Assembly (NCBI GenBank): GCA_029207755.1
Contig: JARCOQ010000008.1
Span: forward strand, 23,425,021-23,489,020
From: Chamaea fasciata
Lineage: Eukaryota > Chordata > Aves > Passeriformes > Sylviidae
Length of the DNA: 64,000 bases
Direction: 5' to 3'
The translations under genes were made by a program, and so were the position numbers. The notes under the pieces are model-generated. The model was not told where the DNA came from. It saw only the letters and a program-made list of their open reading frames with translations, and did no database searches. Below are positions 11,801 through 23,184 of the stretch, one piece after another; within the stretch, counting starts at the first letter, position 1; each line of letters begins with the position of its first letter.

Positions 11801-14745
11801 CTGCAGGGGATCCACCTCTTCCTTCTGCTGCCTCTTCTGCCAGACCTTCTGGGGGGACCCAGTGATGTCCTCCAGTGGTGTGTCCTTCCCTGGGCAGCAA
11901 GGGTGTTCCCATCATTGCCTGAGGACAGGGAGCACCCCATGTCTCCAGGGACTGAGGGCTGAAGAGCTAGCACCTCCACCCCACAGGGTAGCATCCTCTA
12001 ATACACAAGGGATCATGTCACCCTACCTGCCCTGACCCACAGGCACAGGGGCTGGTCCAACTCACCATACACCTGCAGGCTGGCCAGTGTGGTGTGGACT
12101 CGCAGCACCTCTCGCAGTGTGGCCCTGCGGGTGCTGAGGGGGATGTGGCAGATGCGAGGGTCCCCTCGGGACAGGGGTGGGTTCCTGCCACCAAAGAGCA
12201 GCGCACGGTTGTGACGAGGGGCTCGGAGGAAGATGCGCTGAGCTTCGTCCAGGTGCTGTGCCCAGGCTGCCAGGAGGTCCTGAATATCCTGGGGAGAAAG
12301 GAGAAGCTTTATATGGGATCCTGAGCACACTATGTGGGCAAACATAGCTCTGGAGCAGGGACAAATCCAGAATCAAGTAGCCTCTTTTCCAGAGCCCATT
12401 GCCCCTGCCATGCCCTCCAGTAGCAGTGTGGTACCACCTGTCAGAGGCAGCCAGAACCACTCTTCCTGCCAAGAGCCCAGCACTGTGGTGCATCCTCACC
12501 TTGAGCAGTGCAGCCTCATTGTAGCGGCGCAGGGAGGCCCCAGCCGATCTGGGTGCTGACCCTGGGGTCTGGGCATCCCGAAGGCCCTGGGCTGTGCCCC
12601 GCCGTGCTCGCACTGTGTAGCGGTGGAAAGTCTTGTGCTCCTGCACTTGCAGGCTGCAGAGAGGGGCAGGCATGAGCAACGGAGCTTAGTGTGCATGGCA
12701 AAAGCAGCTCCAGCTGACTGTGCCCAGAGGGACAATCCCATTATCCCCCTGTACTCACCCCCGGAACACTGCTCCTGCGAAGTGCCCGCCACCCATCATC
12801 AGCACAACCCAGCATGTGCTTGCACTGAGGCTCTGCAGTGATGTTATCAGCTCCACTGGCTCCTCAATGTCACCCTGATGCACAGACACTCTTGCTAGCA
12901 CCAATGGCATTACCTCCTTACCTCTTGCTGTCCCCAGGACAAAGACCAGCCTCTCTGCTAGCACCAGAAGCAGGTTTCTGGGAGCACCCCAGAGCCAAAT
13001 AACAGGCCACCACATGTCTGGGGCTCTAACCTGGCACCAGAGTCCACCCTTCCTATCAGAGGAGGTAGGAGACTGTAAGAGAAATACATACACTCCAGTG
13101 CCACCGACTTTTCTGGAGTCCCTCTCCCAAAAAGCTGGGCTGTGACTTGCCTTTCCAGTGATCAGCACGCAGCGGTACACAGAGATGAGCTGGCCCTTTG
13201 CATTGCGGAGCAGCACCTTGTGGGACCGGGGAATCTGGGAGCTCTGGGGAGTGTCACTGACAGAGGGCAGCAACTCTGACTCACTGCTCACATCAGAGCT
13301 ATCCGAGTCGGATCCTGAGATGCTGGAAACATCACCTGCAAGGAAAAGAAAAGATGCAGTGAAACAAAGCAAAGATTAATGAACGGCCTCCCCAGAACTC
13401 TGTAGGTGATTTCAAGGGCACTTGCAGAGTGCCCACGACCCCAGAAATGTTCTGTCAAATAACCCTACACATCACAAACAGGCTGTGACCTGGGGAGACA
13501 GGAGTTTGGGGCTCTGGATCCTCTGACATGCTTAGTCAGGGGCTCAGTTAAAACACCCCTTTCTCCCTGTAACAAATCCTAACAGCGCAGGAGCAGTGCT
13601 GGACTCTGAGAAGACCCCACAGGAACAGAAAAAAGTGATCCTGTGCTAGCAGAGGGCTTCATCCCTGTACAGAAGAGCCCCAGTGAGGTTGCTGACAGCC
13701 CCTGGGCTCCAGTGCAGACAGTCCAACTCCTCACCTGTGCGGGTTTTCTCCTCAAACACTTCAGCAGGCAGTGTCCGGCATCCCAGGAGTCGCTGCTTCA
13801 GGTTGAAGCGGTGCCAGTCAAGACGGTAGTGCTCAGTCTGTGGAACAAAAAAGTATGAGCTGGCAGCATCTGGGTGGTCTATGAAAGCCATCACCACCAA
13901 AGGGCATGAGGTGACAGACCCCAAGGGCTAAAATGATGCTGGGCTCCTTCAGCAGTCCTGACTGGAAAATCACAGTATATTAAGAAGTTACCCATGAAAC
14001 AGTTAACCTGAACAAGTACAGACCTGTGCTGCACCTACCCTTTACTTCCAGTAAATGATACTTTTAACTGATAACATACAAGGTTTGAGAGATCCCAATA
14101 GGTTGTGAGCAGTGGGCAAACAGCCAGCACTGGGCTGCACCATGCTGGGGCTGAGCTTCCACAGCAGAATCCCAGCAGTCATGCAAGCCCCAGTCCCACT
14201 TCACACTGCGCAGCCCTGCTCACCTGCTCCTCCCGGCTCCCAAACACCTGTCCACAGGTCAAGCAACACATCTTCTCTGGCACCTCGGTGACCCCACGGG
14301 CCTTTTCCTCACAGCTGGGTGCTGCAGGTTTCTCTGGAAGAACAAGGAAGGGCTGTGCATAGGCAGCCCTGCAGGCTGCACTGGAAGGAGTGGAGCTTCC
14401 TCGGTCTTTCCTCAGCCAACCCAAAGAAACCTATGGTTGAAGGAGCTTCGGAAACCTTGGGGTGTCACCAAAAAAAGCCCATTTACCCACCCACCAGGTA
14501 GCTCCCAAGGCCAAGCTCCGGGTTGATCACCTGATCTGAGCTGCGGAGAGAACACCAAATCTGTGGTGGACACGAGCTAAGTCAAATAACTTCCCTCCCG
14601 CCGTTCCCGCGGAGCCCCACGCACCGTGGCTCACAGGTGCCGGCTCGGCAGCACCCGCATCCGCAGCAACTCCGGTGACAAGGGTCAGCCCGTGCAGGAG
14701 TTCAGGGTCCTGAGCGGCCTCAAACACAGACCTGCTCTCCGGCAT
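8844..14745 (-). CDS. ANKZF1: Ankyrin repeat and zinc finger protein 1 (Vms1-type peptidyl-tRNA hydrolase of ribosome quality control)
   Basis: Fifteen coding exons on the minus strand: 14625-14745, 14224-14333, 13735-13837, 13151-13335, 12759-12874, 12500-12653, 12066-12288, 11788-11889, 11445-11600, 11239-11346, 10560-10824, 9984-10095, 9707-9874, 9534-9604 and 8844-8964. They give 704 aa (human 726). The protein cuts the tRNA-linked nascent chain on stalled 60S subunits. Domains in order are a C2H2-like finger (Cys64-x2-Cys67 to His80/His86), the VLRF1 release domain with [10 protein letters not shown] and RGTAQG, a poly-Glu/Lys-rich linker, ankyrin repeats (about 469-547), a charged coiled coil (about 586-641, ending ALSDREKR) and a C-terminal Cys-rich zinc motif ([17 protein letters not shown]). 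The Gln of RGTAQG, about residue 234, aligns with catalytic Gln246 of the human protein. Intron 4 appears to use a GC donor. The gene shares its promoter interval with ATG9A. Confidence 0.93.
12875..13150 (-). other. ANKZF1: GC-AG intron 4 of ANKZF1
   Basis: Exon 4 ends ...VLITGK at an AAG codon followed by GCAAGT (13150 downwards). The next exon starts GDIEEP after a CATCAG acceptor. This joins in frame and matches the human spacing between RCVL and the following helix. The only nearby GT (within GCAAGTCAC) is a poor donor and would add bases out of frame. The acceptor's pyrimidine tract is weak, so the exact acceptor is less sure than the donor. Confidence 0.7.
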
Positions 14746-14881
14746 CGCTACTGCTCCCAGCGGGCCGGACAGTGCCTGAACAATTCCCGTCGGGAACCAC
14801 CAGCCAGTGACCGCCCCAACACCTGCCCCACGGGGTCCACCGCTCTGCTCCCGTCCGAGCTCTCACTGCGTCCGGGACCCT

Positions 14882-14908
14882 GCCGCCGCCGCCGCCGCCG
14901 CCGCCGCC
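14882..14908. repeat. (GCC)9 trinucleotide run
   Basis: Nine uninterrupted GCC triplets lie in the ANKZF1/ATG9A promoter interval, about 140 bp upstream of the ANKZF1 start codon, probably in its 5' UTR or proximal promoter. Confidence 0.95.
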
Positions 14909-15020
14909 CAGGGAATCCCGCACCGCGCCCGGGACCAGTGCGCGATCTCCCTTCCCCAAGCCGCTGCACCCCCATCACCGTCCCAGCCGCTGCGCCCCCA
15001 TGACCCCCGGGACGGCTCCC

Positions 15021-15069
15021 CGTGCCCCGTGCCCCGTGCCCCGTGCCCCGTGCCCCGTGCCCCGTGCCC
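15021..15069. repeat. Seven perfect tandem copies of CGTGCCC
   Basis: Seven exact 7-bp units lie about 230-275 bp upstream of the ATG9A start codon. Each unit carries one CpG and a GTGCC half-motif, so copy number could change spacing or methylation target density in the shared promoter. Confidence 0.95.
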
Positions 15070-15296
15070 GCCCCGCCGCCGCCGCCCGGCCCGGAAGCAC
15101 CGCTCGTCACATCCCGCGCGCCGCCGCGGGGCCCGTCCCCCGTGCACCCATTGGCCACCCGCGTCCCACCCCCCGCTCACCATTGGGCGCCGTGCCCGCC
15201 AGTCACGGGCGGGGCCGAGCGGGCCGCGCCGGGCCGGGCCGCGCCGGGCCGGTGGCGGCGGCGGCGGCGTCGGCGCCGGCGGCGCGGGGCCCCGCC

Positions 15297-18200
15297 ATGG
15301 CCCACTTCGAGACGCAGTACCAGCGCTTGGAGAGCTCCTCCACCGAGTCTCCCCCCGGTGGCGGCGACCTGCTCGTCCACGTCCCCGAGGGCGCCAAGTG
15401 TGAGCGATGGCACCGGCACCGGGGGTTGGGGCCTGGCCGGCGGCGGGGTGCGGAAGTGGCCGGGAACGTAGGGGAGAGGCTGGACACCAAAGGGAGCCGG
15501 GATGGCGGCTGCGGGACTGGTGTGGGGCCTCGGGTGCCGGGGGCAGCGGGGGAAGGGGTAGGCTGTGCTGGTCACAACACCAAGGGTGGGTGTGTTGAGG
15601 GCCCCTCACCCTGTGCCGCTTCTTCCTTCAGCTCCGTGGCATCACATCGAGAACCTCGACCTTTTCTTCTCTCGCATATCCTTTTGCAAGGCGAGGGTCA
15701 GGTGGGATGTATCCCCCTCCTCCCGGCTCTAAGTACAAGGAAAACATGAAGCTTTGTGTAACTTGGAGTTTGAGCAGTGTCAGCTCATTCCTGTAGGACA
15801 CTACACAGCTCCAGAGGGGCTGACAGAACCCCCACAACCTCGGGATGCTGTCACTTGACACAGCGTCCTACAGGTGCTTCTAGAAATTCTTGGGAAAGTG
15901 ACGATGGTACTGTTGTAATTACAGTTAATGCTTTATATTCTTAACAAGATTTTATTGGTAGTGTGATATTTACAATCAGAGTAGCACAGGATTTCTGTAG
16001 GCAGCATCAGTGTAGTATAACTTTATAAGTAGCATAGAACAGGATTGTATCATATCTCTTAATTTGTGGTTTCTAATCATCTGGTCTTTTTACAGATCTG
16101 GTCATATCTTAATATATGGTTTGCTGTATCAGTATAACCATCATAATGTAGACTCAAAAATCACATAAAAGAATTTGAGTAATTCACTTAGTCCTCTGAG
16201 AAAGCAGATGACAATGGGGGTATCTCTGGCTACTGAGGGGTCCTGGGTCTCACTGTCCACCAACAGCTGTGATACAAATTCCCACTTAGGATTTATAACT
16301 CCCTGATTTTGTGGGTAGTGCTCTGGGTGCTCTTAATACTACCCTCTTTTATGACGGGGTCATCACCTCTGTTGGGTTGGCTATGTGCCTGGGACCTTCA
16401 AGGACAGCACAGAAGAGAGTAATCAGTCTGGTGCCCAGGAATCTTGAGGCCCATAGGGAGGGAAAGCAGAAACCCGTTTGATTTATCTACTTGGTTCACA
16501 GGACCTGATAACTGGAAAGGGTGACCCACTAATAGGTGACCCCCTCGGTGACAGAAAAGGGCTGCTTGCCTTATAAAATGGTGTTAGTTATGCTGACCAC
16601 ATTGCTGGGATCGGGAGCAGGTGCCAGGTGCCACTAAACACATTTTTGTCTGTCTCTGTCTTGTCCTGCCCTGCCCTATCCACTGTTGTGTAGGCTGAGT
16701 GCAGGCTGAGTTTCTGCTCTGTACTGAACAGACCCCCACTATGGGTGTTAAGTGCAGGAAGAAAAGAGCATGAACAAAGCCAAGTCCTTCTACCCCAGCT
16801 GTGCTTTACTTGGGCAGAGTTTGTTCTTCTGCAGTGGGGAACCAACTTGCTGATGAGTAAGGGTGGGAGAGATTTTCTCTTGGTGGTGGAGACTTGGCTG
16901 AAGAGCTGTGGAATACCAGTGGGTGAGAAACCTCTTCATCCTTCATCAGAGAAGAGTGTCCATGCTGTTTTCCTTGACTGTAGCTTTCACGTTTATAACC
17001 TGCATCAGAAGAATGGCTTCACTTGCATGCTCATTGGAGAGATCTTTGAGCTCATGTAAGTGCAGATTCCCCTCTACTGTGGCTGTGACAGCTGCTGGGG
17101 AACAGCCACAGGCACTTGCCAAGCACTTGCAGCTGTAGGTGGAAGGGCTCCTTTCATAATTGTCCTGTCTCCCCTTCATCAGGGTTTTTCATACCCCAGA
17201 CTTGCATTTCACTTTGAGGAACCATTGCCTGTGAGCGTTCCCGCTGCCATGGCTGTGGGATTGCACCTCCCTGACAAATGACCCTGGCTGTTTCATGTTT
17301 TGTGGTGGAGCAGTAGGGTGATTCCCTCACAGTACTTCTCTTTTTTCACAGGCAGTTCATCTTTGTGGTGGCGTTCACTACATTTCTTATCAGCTGTGTT
17401 GATTATGACATCCTCTTTGCCAACAAAGCATTAAATCACAGCCAGCATCCCAGCGAGCCCATTAAGGTGACTCTGCCAGATGCCTTCCTGCCTCCAAATG
17501 TCTGCAGTGCAAGGTAGGGGCAGTGGAGGGCATGTTAGCCACTGCTCTTGTTTTCTTAAACACTCAGGATTCCTGTCTGGGCCTGTATCCCACTGCTTGC
17601 CTCTTCTTGCTTGCAGAATCCAGGCAAACAGCTTCCTCATCTGCATCCTGGTGATAGCTGGGGTTTTCTGGATCCACCGACTCGTCAAATTTATCTACAA
17701 CATTTGCTGCTACTGGGAGATTCACTCTTTCTACATCAATGCCCTGAAGATCCCCATGGTAAGTCACTGAGCCAGGGGCTGCCAAGGGTCGTGGGAGACA
17801 TTTTCTGGGTGGTTGCAACTTGCATTCGTGCCTCTCCTCAGTCAGGCTGAGTGCTCTTCCCTCTGCTCCATAGCCACATGATCTCCTTTCAGCCTCTTCT
17901 CCAGCTGCCAGTTTATTCCGTGTTAACCCCTCTCTGCCCAGTCTGCCTCTCTGCCTGCTGGCGCATGCCTCTGCCGTATGCCACCCAGTATGTGTACTCT
18001 TCAGTGGTGGCCTTTTCTGTGATGCCTTCCACAGAAAAGGCAAAAGTGAGGATATCCTCATACCTCCCTGGGGTGTGGACAACCTTGGCTTCCTTGTTTA
18101 CTTGGGACACTTGGAACTACTTAGTTTTGAAGGTCACACAGGAGATCAGTGTGACACAGATGGGGTTTGAGGCTTGCAGACATCCTAGTCCAGAGTACTT

Positions 18201-21200
18201 GCTCTGATGAACAACATGATAAGGCATGTGCGCATCCTTTGGAGAAAGAAAGTGTCTTGAGAAAGGTGGGATGAGCCAAAAGGCTTGGTTTGTCTCCAGT
18301 TTTTCCATGGGCTCCCTCTGGGACACTGCTTAAGTCCCTTTCGTGTTTGTTTCTCCCTGCTGACTCCAAATGGTAGCTCTGGGAGGACTCATGGAAGCCT
18401 GGACGTGTGTTTATGCCTCCAAGGAAGCTGGTGCATGAGTGGCTGGGAAATAGTCATCTGTTCTAATCTAGGGGGTAAAGGGCACCAAGGCAAGGTGTGG
18501 GGTTTGCCTGCTGCAGGCTGAAGTGGTGCCAGCAGGTGCCACATGTCCTGGTGTTGCATACACGTTGTCAGCACCCTGAGGGGTGTGCTGGGACCTAATA
18601 CTTCAATGGATTCAGCTTGGCTGCTGTCCCTGGATATTTCTTGCTCCTAATTTTGCTGCTTGTCCACCTTCCAGTCCACCCTGCCCTACTACACCTGGCA
18701 GGAGGTGCAGGCCCGCATTGTGCAGATCCAGAAGGAGCACCAGATCTGTATCCACAAGAAGGAGCTGACAGAGCTGGACATCTATCACCGCATCCTCCGC
18801 TTCAAGAACTACATGGTGGCCATGGTGAACAAGTCATTGCTGCCCATCCGCTTCCGTCTGCCCCTGCTGGGAGACACAGTCTTCTACACGCGTGGGCTCA
18901 AGTACAACTTTGAGCTCATCTTCTTCTGGGGTCCTGGCTCCCTCTTTGAGAACGAGTGGAGCCTGAAGGCTGAATACAAGCGGGCCGGGAACCGCCTGGA
19001 GCTGGCTGAGAAGCTCAGCACTCGCATCCTCTGGATTGGCATTGCTAACTTCCTTCTCTGCCCCCTCATCCTCATCTGGCAGATCCTCTATGCTTTCTTC
19101 AGCTACACGGAGATCCTGAAGCGGGAGCCGGGCAGCCTGGGTGCCCGCTGCTGGTCTCTCTATGGCCGCTGTTACCTCCGTCACTTCAATGAGCTGGATC
19201 ACGAACTACACTCGCGCCTCAGCAAGGGGTACAAGCCAGCTTCCAAGTACATGAACTGCTTCATCTCCCCGCTTCTCACCATCGTGGCCAAGAACGTGGC
19301 CTTCTTTGCTGGCTCCATCCTGGCTGTGCTCATCGCTCTCACCATCTATGATGAGGATGTGCTTGCGGTCGAGCACGTTCTAACCACGGTCACCCTGCTC
19401 GGGGTGGGCATCACGGTGTGCAGGTGAGGTGGGTCTGTGCTGCCCCCGTGCTTCTGGCAGTGCTGTAGGGAGCAGTGGGGCTGGCAGCAATCCATGTGAA
19501 CATGCTCCTTGCTTGGAAACGGATGCGAATCTGTGTGAATGAGGGGCACGGCTAGGGAGAGGCAGGACCAGGCTGGAGAAACGGGATAGTAGTGATCCTG
19601 GCTGCAGTGGTTGTATGGTATGCGGGGCTGGTCTGGTCATAAGGTTTCAGGTAGAGCTGTGGTATGGGGGTATGGGCCAGTCACCCTGCCCTCCCAAGAT
19701 GACATCTCCCAAGAACTGAGGTGTAATGCTGTGATGTTTCCCATTCCTGTCCTGCAGGTCTTTCATCCCTGACCAACACCTGGTCTTTTGCCCAGAGCAG
19801 CTGCTGCGAGTCATCCTGGCACACATCCACTACATGCCTGACCACTGGCAAGGCAATGCCCACCGCTACGAGACTAGGGATGAGTTTGCCCAGCTCTTCC
19901 AGTACAAAGCGGTGAGCTTGGCTTAACTGTGGGGCTGGGGACTTGCACCCATCCCTGCAGGAGGGAGAAGGGGCTGGAGAGCTCAACAGCTCCTGGGCTC
20001 ATAGATGAACAAGGCAGCATTCTCAGATATACCCTGCCCCAGAAGATGGAGGGCTGCCTCTGGGGTCTGTTTTGGGATTGTGGGTTTTTTGACCCTCAAG
20101 TTTGCGCTGAATCCATCATCTCTGTGCTCAGGTCTTCATCCTGGAGGAGCTACTGAGTCCCATCATTACCCCCTTGATCCTCATCATCTGCCTGCGGCCC
20201 AAGTCCTTGGACATTGTTGACTTCTTCCGTAACTTCACCGTGGAGGTGGTGGGTGTGGGTGACACCTGCTCCTTTGCCCAGATGGACGTGCGCCAGCACG
20301 GCCACCCTGCGGTAGGTCCTGGGCTGCCCACCACCATGTCTGGTCCTTTAGACCCATGAGAGGCCCAAACTCCCCACTTGTGGCAGCCCACAGCCCAGCC
20401 ACCCACCTCTCGGTAGGGTGTCTGGGTTTGGCAACACAGGTCACCAGCTCCAGATGGCTCTTGTGGCCCAGCTGTGATTATTGACCACATCCTTCGGGAA
20501 TCAGGCCGTGTAATTTCTTTGATGTCATTACCTGATATCACAGTCAAGGGTTCCGTGTCCTCAGGAGAGTGGAGTGGGGACATTTAGAAAGCCTGACCAC
20601 TAAGAAGCCGATCTGCTTGTGCTCAGGAGACAAGCAGTCTAGAGGAAATGGAAAGCATTTTCCATTATGCAAAATCTCTGATGGAGGGAAAAGGGGTCCA
20701 TCTGTTTTGTGTGCCTGGGAATTTAGGTTACTTGTCTAGGGAAAGACTTTCTAAAGACACAGTCATGAATGAGGAAGGAAGTGAACTCATTGAGGCAGGA
20801 AGCTTTTAAGAAGAGTCATTTGTTGACTGTAATTTTTCCTGTCTGTATGACAGCTCCCCAGTTCCTTGCAGCAATTCATGTTCTGGGATGGAGGTGGAAC
20901 ACACTTTGCTTGTTGCTTCTCCAGACTGAGATGGCTGAATGAGCATGGAGACTTCAGGTGTAGCACCTGCTACACAGGGAGCCATGGCCTTGCATGGGCT
21001 GAGTGTTGTGTGCTTTGCCCGGACTGATTTCAGGATTCCCAGGGCTGGCAGGGTTGTAAACCAGACCTGTCTCTCATTACCTGTTTTGTCCACAGTGGAT
21101 GTCAGCAGGAAAGACAGAGGCCTCCATTTACCAGCAGGCTGAGGATGGCAAGACGGAGCTGTCCCTCATGCACTTTGCCATCACCAACCCCAAGTGGCAG

Positions 21201-23184
21201 CCACCCCGCGAGAGCACAGCCTTCATCGGCTTCCTGAAGGAGCGGGTGCACCGGGACAGCAGTGTGGCACTGGCTCAGCAGGCTGTGCTCCCTGAAAATG
21301 CCCTCTTCAGCTCCATCCAGTCCCTGCAGTCGGAGTCAGAGGTGCCCAGGCTCAGGGCGTGTGGGTTGTTCTTGGGGTGCTTGCTACATGCTGGCAAATT
21401 CATCATCAGGCCCTCTGGGTAATTTTGCCCTTGCCTGGGATGTATCTGGGAATGAAAATGTGGTAGATCAGCACTATCTGGGACACTTCTGGGTTTCTAG
21501 AGAAGGTAACAGGCTGTTGTAGAGCCTTGTGAGGTGGGAGAGGGGCCTAGATAGCCCAGCTCTGTGTGTCTGGTGGGATCAGTTCTTTAGCTCTGCACAG
21601 GACAGTAACTCTTTCTCTTTCAACTCTGCAGCCTCACAGCCTAATTGCCAATGTGATAGCGGGCTCCTCAGCACTGGGCTTCCACATGAGCCGGGATGGA
21701 CAGGCTTCCCGCCATCTCTCAGAAGTGGCCTCGGCTCTGCGTTCCTTCTCCCCACTCCAGTCTGCCCAGCAGCCTTCCAGTGGCTTCCAGGCATCGGGAA
21801 GGGATGGAGAGGGAGCCCAGCCACGTGGCGCCAGTGCCATGACAGCCTCAGGGTAAGCTGCTGGCTGGAGAAGGGCAGCCAGACACCTTGGACATTCTTT
21901 TATCCTTTGACCAAATGCCATCCTGTTGTCCTAGATGTATGGTGGCATTTATCTCTGCAGCCTGGGCAGCAAGGGACATTCACAAGCAGAGTTAGAGTCA
22001 GGTCTATGACCTAGGTGCCAGGTGCTAAGGCTGGCCCCAAAAGATAGCGTCAGGGTCTTATTGTTCTCCTGTAGGTACCACAGTGGTGAGAGACCCCAGT
22101 GCAGGGAAGGGGCAGTGCCATAGCAGAGCTTGTGTATTTTGGGAGCTGCTGCAAAGGGCCTCTTCATACCCAGTTCAGGAGCAGATCTCTGTTTGCCTGA
22201 CATTAGAGTGGAGAGAGGCTGGGCAGTGTGGGGACACCTGGGCAGCAAACATTACTGGTGTGTCCCGTGGCAGTGCTGATGCAAGGACCGTGAGCTCGGG
22301 GAGCAGCGCCTGGGAGGGTCAACTGCAGAGCATGATCCTGTCGGAGTATGCCTCGACTGAGATGAGTCTTCACGCACTCTACATGCACGAGGTGAGCAAC
22401 CCAGAGCTGGGCTGGCCAGAGGGGCATGGAGCAAGGCCAGCAGGACTGGGCTGCCCTCTCCATTGTGATGAGAAAACCAGTGTGTTACGCAGTGCTGTGG
22501 AGAGGGTGTGTTTGGGCATCTGGTTTCTCCCACACAGCTGAGTCACTCATGTTTTGGTCTGCAGTTGCACAAGCAGCATGCCCAGCTGGAGCCCGAGCGG
22601 CACACTTGGCACCGACGAGAGAGTGACGAGAGTGGGGAGAGTGCCCACGAAGAGCTGGATGCTCAGCGGGGTGGCCCTGTCCCCATTCCTCGCTCTGCCA
22701 GCTACCCCTTCTCCTCACCACGGCAGCCTGCCGAGGAGACAGCCACACTGCAGACTGGTTTCCAGCGACGATATGGTGGCATCACAGGTATGGGAGCCAG
22801 GACAGAGGTCTGAGTTCAGGTCAGAGCTCTGTAACCTATGCCCTTTATCGACTGGCACCAGCAGCCTGCCTGCTGCTAGGCGCTGGCAGTCCCCCAAGAA
22901 GCTGATCTAATTCCTTGCCTCTCTTGCAGATCCAGGCACAGTGCACAGAGCCCCATCACATTTCTCCCGCCTTCCTCTGGGAGGCTGGGCTGAGGACGGG
23001 CAGTCAGCGAGGCACCCAGAGCCCGTGCCAGAGGAGAGCTCAGAGGACGAGCTTCCGCCACAGATCCACAAGGTAAGGGTGATGGCTGTGGCTGAGAGGG
23101 GCAGGGTGTACACTGATGCCAGGTTGGGGTGCTGGCAGCTGCTCCCTGTAGCTGCCATATTCTCTCTCTGTCTTGCAGGTATAG
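15297..23184 (+). CDS. ATG9A: Autophagy-related protein 9A (lipid scramblase)
   Basis: Fourteen coding exons: 15297-15399, 15632-15675, 16991-17055, 17352-17513, 17617-17758, 18675-19423, 19758-19911, 20132-20311, 21096-21341, 21632-21852, 22274-22391, 22565-22787, 22930-23072 and 23179-23184. They give 851 aa (human 839). ATG9A is the multi-spanning scramblase on Golgi/endosome-derived vesicles that seeds autophagosome membranes, working with ATG2. Near-identity to the vertebrate protein is seen in SPWHHIENLDLFFSR, NLHQKNGFTCMLIGEIFELM, the conserved core of exon 6 (LKYNFELIFFWGPGSLF, KPASKYMNC) and VEVVGVGDTCSFAQMDVRQHG. The cytosolic tail, rich in Ser/Pro/Glu, is the least conserved part. 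Exons 2 and 3 flank an AT-AC minor intron. The last coding exon holds only Val and the stop. Exon 9 has a weak donor (GAG|GTGCCC). The start codon lies in a strong context directly after the GC-rich leader. Confidence 0.96.
15676..16990 (+). other. ATG9A: U12-type AT-AC intron of ATG9A (intron 2)
   Basis: The intron begins ATATCCTTTT directly after the Arg codon of DLFFSR and ends TTTCAC before GTTTATAAC (Val-Tyr-Asn). A perfect U12 branch-site motif TTCCTTGAC lies at 16970-16978, with the branch adenosine 13 nt from the end of the intron. All three elements match the minor-spliceosome AT-AC consensus, and no GT-AG alternative preserves the conserved protein junction. The interior (about 15870-16180) is AT-rich and otherwise featureless. 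Confidence 0.95.
17759..18674 (+). other. ATG9A: ATG9A intron 5, no further feature seen
   Basis: A GT-AG intron of 916 bp between the IPM and STLPYYTW codons. Reading frames here are short and unconserved, and I see no repeat or RNA gene. Confidence 0.7.
20312..21095 (+). other. ATG9A: ATG9A intron 8, no further feature seen
   Basis: A GT-AG intron of 784 bp between HGHPA and WMSAGKTEA. Nothing beyond ordinary intronic sequence was recognised. Confidence 0.7.

Larger units (their letters stand above)
14746..15296. promoter_or_regulatory. Bidirectional CpG-island promoter between ANKZF1 and ATG9A
   Basis: The divergent start codons are 551 bp apart and the whole interval is extremely GC- and CpG-rich. 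It contains nine perfect GCC units (14882-14908), seven perfect CGTGCCC units (15021-15069) and a short GGC run in the ATG9A 5' UTR (about 15254-15268). There is no TATA box. A shared promoter is inferred from geometry. Confidence 0.7.

Noticed and set aside
14863..15609. Open frames of about 250 codons on both strands across the ANKZF1/ATG9A promoter
   Set aside because: Stop codons are rare in such GC-rich repeats. No conserved motif is present, and the frames overlap ATG9A exon 1 out of frame.
15870..16180. AT-rich island inside the ATG9A minor intron
   Set aside because: I looked for a transposon end or RNA gene and found no inverted repeats, target duplication or conserved stem.
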